From NCBI GenBank assembly GCA_002399435.1, contig DHDO01000050.1, forward strand, positions 1-11,633: DNA of 11,633 nt. Direction: 5' to 3'. This document shows, in pieces, positions 7,236 to 11,633 of this stretch (position 1 is the first letter of the stretch; every line of letters starts with the position of its first letter). The translations under genes and the position numbers were made by a program. This stretch comes from Firmicutes bacterium UBA4874. Lineage in GTDB: Bacteria > Bacillota > Clostridia > Caldicoprobacterales > DTU083. The notes beneath the pieces were generated by a model. It was given only the letters and a program-made list of their open reading frames with translations. It searched no databases and was not told the origin of the DNA.

Positions 7236-7264
7236 ATTATATCATATTTTTAATATTCTCCCAA
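7236..7264 (-). promoter_or_regulatory. Sigma-A promoter of the beta-galactosidase gene
   Basis: On the minus strand TTGGGA (7264-7259) is 17 bases from a perfect TATAAT (7241-7236), which is preceded by TGA to form an extended -10 motif. Transcription should begin near 7229, giving a leader of about 100 bases. It shares the 12-base string ATGATATAATAA with the FGE-BNR promoter. Confidence 0.75.
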
Positions 7265-7345
7265 CTAAATTTTTAGGAATTATGAAATTTTTAACTTCTT
7301 TGAATTGGGTTTCCATGGGGTTTTTTATTTAAAGGTGCATAAGTA

Positions 7346-7380
7346 TTACTCGTCCTTATTGATCTTTACTTGTCCTTATT
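7346..7380. repeat. Two direct copies of a 15-bp element with 20-bp period
   Basis: On the plus strand TTACTCGTCCTTATT (7346-7360) and TTACTTGTCCTTATT (7366-7380) match at 14 of 15 positions. The second copy overlaps the lacI stop codon. The spacing is about two helical turns, as in the direct half-sites used by AraC-family regulators. They lie about 117-151 bases upstream of the beta-galactosidase transcription start. Confidence 0.5.
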
Positions 7381-8398
7381 AATTCTTTTTTAAAACACTC
7401 TTTCGCTCCACAAGTTCCGTATTGACTTCTGCTTTGACAAATGCCTCACAATCTCCTTCAATTCTTTCAATCAGTCTTTTCACCGCAAGCCGGCCCATAC
7501 TCTGTTTATAGACCTTAATGGTGGTAAGGGCAGGATCGATGATCTTACTGAAAGGCATGTCGTCAAACCCGACAATGGACAGATCCTCCGGGATCCGCAG
7601 CCCCTTTTCCTTGAAAGCCTTCATCGAACCGCAGGCAATAATATCATTATCGGAAAAAAACGCAGTGGGGAGCTTGCATCCAGTCTCCAGAATATGGGAC
7701 ATATCACGGTATGCGCCGTCCATTGTCGGCTCCAGCGGAAAAGCAAGCTTCTCATCCCATTCAATGTTATGATCTTTCAGGGCCTTGAAAAATCCATCCT
7801 TTCTTTCCTCAAAATTGTTGATCCGGATGGAACCGCACAAATAGCCTATGGAGGTATGCCCTTTCTCCAGCAGATAGCGGGTCCCCTGATAAGAGCCCTG
7901 CATGTTGTTGATCACCACGGTGTCGTACTTTGCATCCCGAAAGTAGCTGTCCAGGACCACCACCGGAACATTCAGCTTATCAAATATTTTTAAATCCTGT
8001 ATCTCCGCTTCCGTAGCCAGGACGATGATCCCCCCCAAAGGCTCTTCCTTTACCAGCTTTCTAATCTCTGCCTTATTTTCCTTCTCTTTCAGATACGTAA
8101 TCACCAAACTGTATCCGTTATCCCTTGCCTCCTGGTCAATTCCTTCGATCAGGGCAGAAAAGAAAGGAGTATCCGAAACAACAAGCCCTTGCTTTTTGTA
8201 GATGATAAATCGGATGCTTCTCTGATTCTTTGAGGTATTCCTGGATAATACATTTACATTATAACCCATCTCCTCCGTTGCTTTGAGCACTTTTTCCTTC
8301 GTTTCCTGGCTCACACCCGGCCGGTTGTTCAGTGCCAATGACACCGTGGCTTGTGAGATATTTAATTTTTCTGCAATATCCTTTAATTTTAGCGTCAT
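7379..8398 (-). CDS. LacI-family transcriptional repressor
   Basis: A 339-residue sugar-responsive regulator of normal family length. Residues 3-46 hold the LacI helix-turn-helix (LKDIAEKLNISQATVSLALN, then RPGVS and EEMGY). Residues about 61-335 form the periplasmic-binding-protein-like effector domain, with TPFFSALIEGIDQEA (77-91), HTSIGYLCGS (181-190) and the strongly conserved IPEDLSIVGFDDMPFS (269-284) and ALTTIKVYKQSMGRLAV (290-306). In the hinge the usual ARxL reads SRNT (52-55), so the leucine that normally wedges into the operator is replaced by threonine. The start is supported by AAGGAGT five bases upstream. It lies 68 bases after the rhamnosidase gene, and upstream of a palindrome at the beta-galactosidase promoter that is its most likely target. 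The inducer is unknown, probably a rhamnose- or galactose-containing sugar. Confidence 0.93.
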   Translation of the reverse strand: MTLKLKDIAEKLNISQATVSLALNNRPGVSQETKEKVLKATEEMGYNVNVLSRNTSKNQRSIRFIIYKKQGLVVSDTPFFSALIEGIDQEARDNGYSLVITYLKEKENKAEIRKLVKEEPLGGIIVLATEAEIQDLKIFDKLNVPVVVLDSYFRDAKYDTVVINNMQGSYQGTRYLLEKGHTSIGYLCGSIRINNFEERKDGFFKALKDHNIEWDEKLAFPLEPTMDGAYRDMSHILETGCKLPTAFFSDNDIIACGSMKAFKEKGLRIPEDLSIVGFDDMPFSKIIDPALTTIKVYKQSMGRLAVKRLIERIEGDCEAFVKAEVNTELVERKSVLKKN

Positions 8399-8430
8399 AG
8401 TTTACTCCTTTTTTAAGTTAATTTTAGTAC

Positions 8431-8459
8431 ATTATAGAATGGTTCCAGCCACTAAAAAA
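8431..8459 (-). promoter_or_regulatory. Possible promoter of the lacI gene
   Basis: A perfect -10 box TATAAT (8436-8431, minus strand) lies about 30 bases before the lacI start codon. At 17 bases upstream there is only TTTTTT as a -35 box, which is weak. The rhamnosidase gene ends 31 bases before the -10 box with no terminator in between, so lacI may be expressed both from this promoter and by read-through. Confidence 0.45.
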
Positions 8460-8466
8460 GTATATT

Positions 8467-11400
8467 TTATTTATTTTGATGTCCTGTCTGCAGCGAAGCC
8501 GTCGTATAAGGAACAATGCTCACGTCGCCCATCAGTCCGTAATCCTGAACCGACGGAAAGGAATCCGTCCACCTGGACTTTTTGCTCTGATAATCCCGCT
8601 GAAGCATACGGTTTGTCAAGGTGGAGGCCACCTGAATCCGGAGATGGTTCCTTCCCGGCCGGAGAAGCGGAGTGATATCCACCCGAAGGGTTCGAATATC
8701 AATGCCGGGTGTCTTTTTTCCGTTGACCCAGGCTTCCACCGAACCGCCTCCTGCCGATTCCATAACCAGACAGGCCCCGTTTTCTTCCCCCCAGCGCTCC
8801 GGAAGGTCAAAATCCGTTGTGTACGTGCCAATTCCGGATACATGCGACATGGAAGGATGCTCCCCCGCCAGCGTCGCCAGCTGCTCTTTGGTGGCGGGCA
8901 GGTCTTTCCAGGCAGCCAGACCGCAATTCTCAAAAACCAGCTTCGTTTTTTTGGTTGTGTAATATACCTCAGTTGTCCGGTGGCCAAACTTACACTCTGT
9001 GATCCTGACCTGTTCGCCTTCATTCCAGTCTTCCACCACGATATTCCATTTCGTCAGCCGAATGGCATTTGGGACGAAAACTCCGGAGGATATGCTTTCT
9101 CCATTGCTCCAGACTGTCTCGTATTTCCCGGAAGCAAAGGCTTTCGCCTGCAGGATGCCTTTGCTTTCAACTATATCATCCGCTGTTGTGGAAACCGCAT
9201 GAGGCATACCGGAACTGTGCAAATCAAGTGCAATGATTACTGCTTCCCCGGATTGCAGGGTTAAGGGAACGCGGGTCCTCCCGTCCCTGATCTCATACCG
9301 GCCAATCCGTCGGACTTCGCCGGTCCAGGCATCCATGCAATACGGCGCGCCCTCTCCTTCTATATTCAGGCAAATTGAACAGGGAGCCGCATCTTTGTCC
9401 AACTCAAACCGGTAAGAATAAACAAAAGTATAAAAAACCATGTTTTCTGTATCCCGACGGGAAACGGTCAATATTTTGCTGTTTTGCCCGCCAAATGCCA
9501 CGCGCGGGAAAACGCCAAGCCCCTGCAATGCCGAAAGGGTCTTTGCCGGATTTTCCACCTCGGCGGTATTGGGAAGGGCTTTGATTTCCGCCACAATGGC
9601 CCGAAGCTCCGTCTCACTGTCCTTATTGTATTTACAGACAGAGGCCGCTTTTTTGTGATGAATCTCCGTACCGTCGTGTGCGGCAACTTCCGTATTGTGG
9701 TTGACAAACAGAATCGGAAGGCCGCCTTTTGCAATGCAAAGAAGCTTTTTGGCACTGGAGAGCTCCATACTTTCCTGATACACGATAATGGCCCGATAGG
9801 CAGGGCCGTCCGGCTGCAGTGCGTCCCTGGTCCAGGATACATGCTCCCTGTCTTCCAGCAGCAAGGGAGAAAAGTAATCATAGGTATAGCCTGCTCTCTG
9901 CAGGGTGAGATCCCTCCAGAAGTAGGGCATGTCATGCATAAAACAATTATTGGCAAACGTGTTGCATCCCTCTGGCTGGCCATAGTTGATAAAGGAATAA
10001 TCCGTACGCAGAATGGCAATGTCCCGTGCGGGCAGTCCCTGCCGGAGCACCTTCTGGTTTCTGGCAAGCATCCGGGTCCATCCGGGATAGTGAACCGAAG
10101 CCGGCTGCCGGCTGTTGAACCGCTCGGAGAACCGGGCATACATTCCTTCATGACCCGGCCAGTAGGTGTCCCTTTCCGATCCTTCTATGGCGGAATAGCC
10201 ATGAAATACCGTGCGGCTGACGCCTCCTGCAAACTGCAAAAGGCAAAGCTGCGTCCAGTCGTCCATATTATAGTAATAATTGCGGCCGGGTACGGCGCCT
10301 GTTTCGCTGGAAAAGATCCGGCCATACATATTTGCAGATCCCAGCATGCCACGATACAGATCAACATCCGCAGCCTGTGCAAACGACTCTGTTTCCACAT
10401 CATCAAGATACCGCGCCGGTGTGGATATTTCATAAGGCATTCCATAGGACGGCTCGGCACGCAGCGTCATGTGCAGCGAATGAAGCCACTTCTGCAAAGG
10501 CTTCAGCACATTTTCCAGATACAGGACGCTGATCACACTGTAATAGTCCGTCCGTACTTTTTGTGCCAGGGCATTTCCGGCCGGGTCGGAGGCGACATAA
10601 TCATACTGCTTTGCCTTGCCGGACGTCACCCGCACCGAATCCGTTGTAAGCATGGGCAGATACCGGGTAATGTCGTATCCCTTCCTGCCCTGAAATTCCT
10701 CTTTGATATGGTATCCCCAGAATATCCCGCCTGCACCATAGGTGAGAAGCTCCAGGGAATCCATGTAGATCTCGCCGCGGCCGCTCTTACGGATGATCTC
10801 CTTTAAATCCTCTGTAAGGATGTTCTCTTCCCAATAGTCCATCATGGCTTCCACCCCATAACGGTCGATGTAATTAATGGTATAGTTTGTATGGACCGAA
10901 GGGGATGCCGTCTGACCCGTACCATGCATCCAATAAACAAACAGGGCATATTCTCCGTTCTTTGGAGCCGTCCAGTTCAAGGCAGGATCATCCTCCCTTT
11001 GCAAAACGGTGCCCGTCAGATCGGTCAGAGACGAAATATCCAGAATACCGGTTCCGGTTCCCTGTGCATAGCCGTGGGACGAACCGCATCCCTCCCGGGG
11101 GCGGAGTACCCTGGCAGCAATCACGGCCTGAAACAGCTGCTCCCGGTAACCAGCTGCCGTTCCATGAATATCACTGTCTTTTGGAGATCCTTTCGCAGGA
11201 AGCGGCAGCACTCCGGAATAGGTTTCCCCGGCATGCAGCAGAATGGTTGCAACATCCAGTTCCTTTGCCGCCGCCTTGCTGTCGGGACCAAACGGCTTCC
11301 CTTTCCAGACATAGGTGTCCGGCAGATTGGCATTTGCCCAGTTGGCGCCGCTGGTCAGACTGAAACCGAACCCCAGCCTTGTGGCTTCTTCAATAATCAG

Positions 11401-11633
11401 CCGGGTGTCGCTTGCCCACTCCCGGGACCCCCAGCCATAAACAGCGGAATCCACACCGGGCTCCGGCATTGCCAGGAATTCTGCCGCGCCAAAACCGGAT
11501 TGTGCAATCTCCCGGACATTCTTACGAAGGGTCTCATCCGTATGAAATCCTTCTGCCAGCCACCAGCGAACCTCCGGCCGATAACAAGTCTCCAATTCGT
11601 TAAACCATTCCCGCATCCGCCGGATAAAGGCAT
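8467..11633 (-). CDS. GH106-like alpha-L-rhamnosidase (5' end beyond the right edge)
   Basis: A large glycoside hydrolase expected to remove terminal alpha-L-rhamnose from glycans. Numbering from the ATG at 11616 (1,049 residues), the N-terminal barrel has YRPEVRWWLAEGF (12-24) and GFGAAEFLAMPEP (41-53), a typical GH106-type opening. MDSLEL (285-290), RKGYDITRYLPML (311-323), DDVETESF (405-412), GRIFSSETGA (432-441) and GGVSRTVFHGYS (464-475) match conserved blocks of the family. E289, E408, E410 and E438 are candidate catalytic or metal-binding acids, but I cannot assign roles by eye. Residues about 925-1037 form a galactose-binding-like beta-sandwich (GIGTYTTDFDLPERW, VEAWVNGKK, VDITPLLRPGRNHLRI). 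The frame stays open upstream of 11616 to the window edge (AFIRRM), and the ATG has no clear ribosome site, so the true start probably lies outside. No signal peptide is visible, suggesting a cytosolic enzyme. A more general GH106-like or GH2-like assignment is the main alternative. Confidence 0.8.
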   Translation of the reverse strand, partial: AFIRRMREWFNELETCYRPEVRWWLAEGFHTDETLRKNVREIAQSGFGAAEFLAMPEPGVDSAVYGWGSREWASDTRLIIEEATRLGFGFSLTSGANWANANLPDTYVWKGKPFGPDSKAAAKELDVATILLHAGETYSGVLPLPAKGSPKDSDIHGTAAGYREQLFQAVIAARVLRPREGCGSSHGYAQGTGTGILDISSLTDLTGTVLQREDDPALNWTAPKNGEYALFVYWMHGTGQTASPSVHTNYTINYIDRYGVEAMMDYWEENILTEDLKEIIRKSGRGEIYMDSLELLTYGAGGIFWGYHIKEEFQGRKGYDITRYLPMLTTDSVRVTSGKAKQYDYVASDPAGNALAQKVRTDYYSVISVLYLENVLKPLQKWLHSLHMTLRAEPSYGMPYEISTPARYLDDVETESFAQAADVDLYRGMLGSANMYGRIFSSETGAVPGRNYYYNMDDWTQLCLLQFAGGVSRTVFHGYSAIEGSERDTYWPGHEGMYARFSERFNSRQPASVHYPGWTRMLARNQKVLRQGLPARDIAILRTDYSFINYGQPEGCNTFANNCFMHDMPYFWRDLTLQRAGYTYDYFSPLLLEDREHVSWTRDALQPDGPAYRAIIVYQESMELSSAKKLLCIAKGGLPILFVNHNTEVAAHDGTEIHHKKAASVCKYNKDSETELRAIVAEIKALPNTAEVENPAKTLSALQGLGVFPRVAFGGQNSKILTVSRRDTENMVFYTFVYSYRFELDKDAAPCSICLNIEGEGAPYCMDAWTGEVRRIGRYEIRDGRTRVPLTLQSGEAVIIALDLHSSGMPHAVSTTADDIVESKGILQAKAFASGKYETVWSNGESISSGVFVPNAIRLTKWNIVVEDWNEGEQVRITECKFGHRTTEVYYTTKKTKLVFENCGLAAWKDLPATKEQLATLAGEHPSMSHVSGIGTYTTDFDLPERWGEENGACLVMESAGGGSVEAWVNGKKTPGIDIRTLRVDITPLLRPGRNHLRIQVASTLTNRMLQRDYQSKKSRWTDSFPSVQDYGLMGDVSIVPYTTASLQTGHQNK

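Noticed and set aside
7301..7330. Possible terminator around CCATGG with a plus-strand T run
   Set aside because: The only self-complementary part is the 6-bp CCATGG palindrome with no loop, and no gene ends there on the plus strand.
9484..10806. Long plus-strand open frame (440 codons) inside the rhamnosidase gene
   Set aside because: It is antisense to a clearly conserved GH106-like protein, has no ribosome site and encodes no recognisable motif; it is a by-product of codon composition.

Overview
The window looks like a carbohydrate-utilisation (accessory glycan) locus from a Bacillota genome, probably of the Paenibacillaceae or Lachnospiraceae type. The reasons are AT-rich intergenic DNA against more balanced coding DNA, strong AGGAGG-like ribosome sites, sigma-A promoters with extended -10 boxes, a REC+AraC (YesN-like) response regulator beside a family-1 solute-binding protein, and a LacI regulator beside glycoside hydrolases. 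The genus cannot be fixed from sequence reading alone. All seven genes lie on the minus strand, so the reading order runs from high to low coordinates.

Layout in reading order: (1) 11633-8467, a GH106-like alpha-L-rhamnosidase, open at the right window edge. (2) 8398-7379, a LacI-family repressor with its own plausible -10 box. (3) A 250-bp intergenic region (7129-7378) holding a good sigma-A promoter, a perfect 12-bp palindrome at the predicted transcription start, a 20-bp-period direct repeat over the lacI stop codon, and nested inverted repeats in the leader. (4) 7128-5113, a GH42 beta-galactosidase with both catalytic Glu and the four-Cys zinc site. (5) 5042-4257, a short REC+AraC response regulator whose Mg-binding acidic pair is replaced by Gly-Gln. 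(6) 4090-2594, an ABC-type sugar-binding protein with a signal peptide but no lipobox, followed by a rho-independent terminator. (7) 2346-118, a three-part protein with its own promoter: FGE/sulfatase-modifying-factor-like domain, BNR/sialidase-like propeller, MORN/YwqK-like C-terminal repeats. (8) 110-1, the start of a further, unrecognised gene, closely coupled to gene 7.

Inferred working model: a rhamnose- and galactose-containing glycan, such as a pectin (rhamnogalacturonan) or arabinogalactan fragment, is bound outside the cell by the solute-binding protein. It is imported by permeases not in this window and broken down in the cytosol by the rhamnosidase and beta-galactosidase, neither of which shows a signal peptide. 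LacI and the YesN-like regulator would give two layers of control. The FGE-BNR-MORN protein and the gene after it are the least explained part. No RNA genes, insertion sequences, CRISPR arrays or integration signs were seen, and no intergenic stretch exceeds 300 bases.
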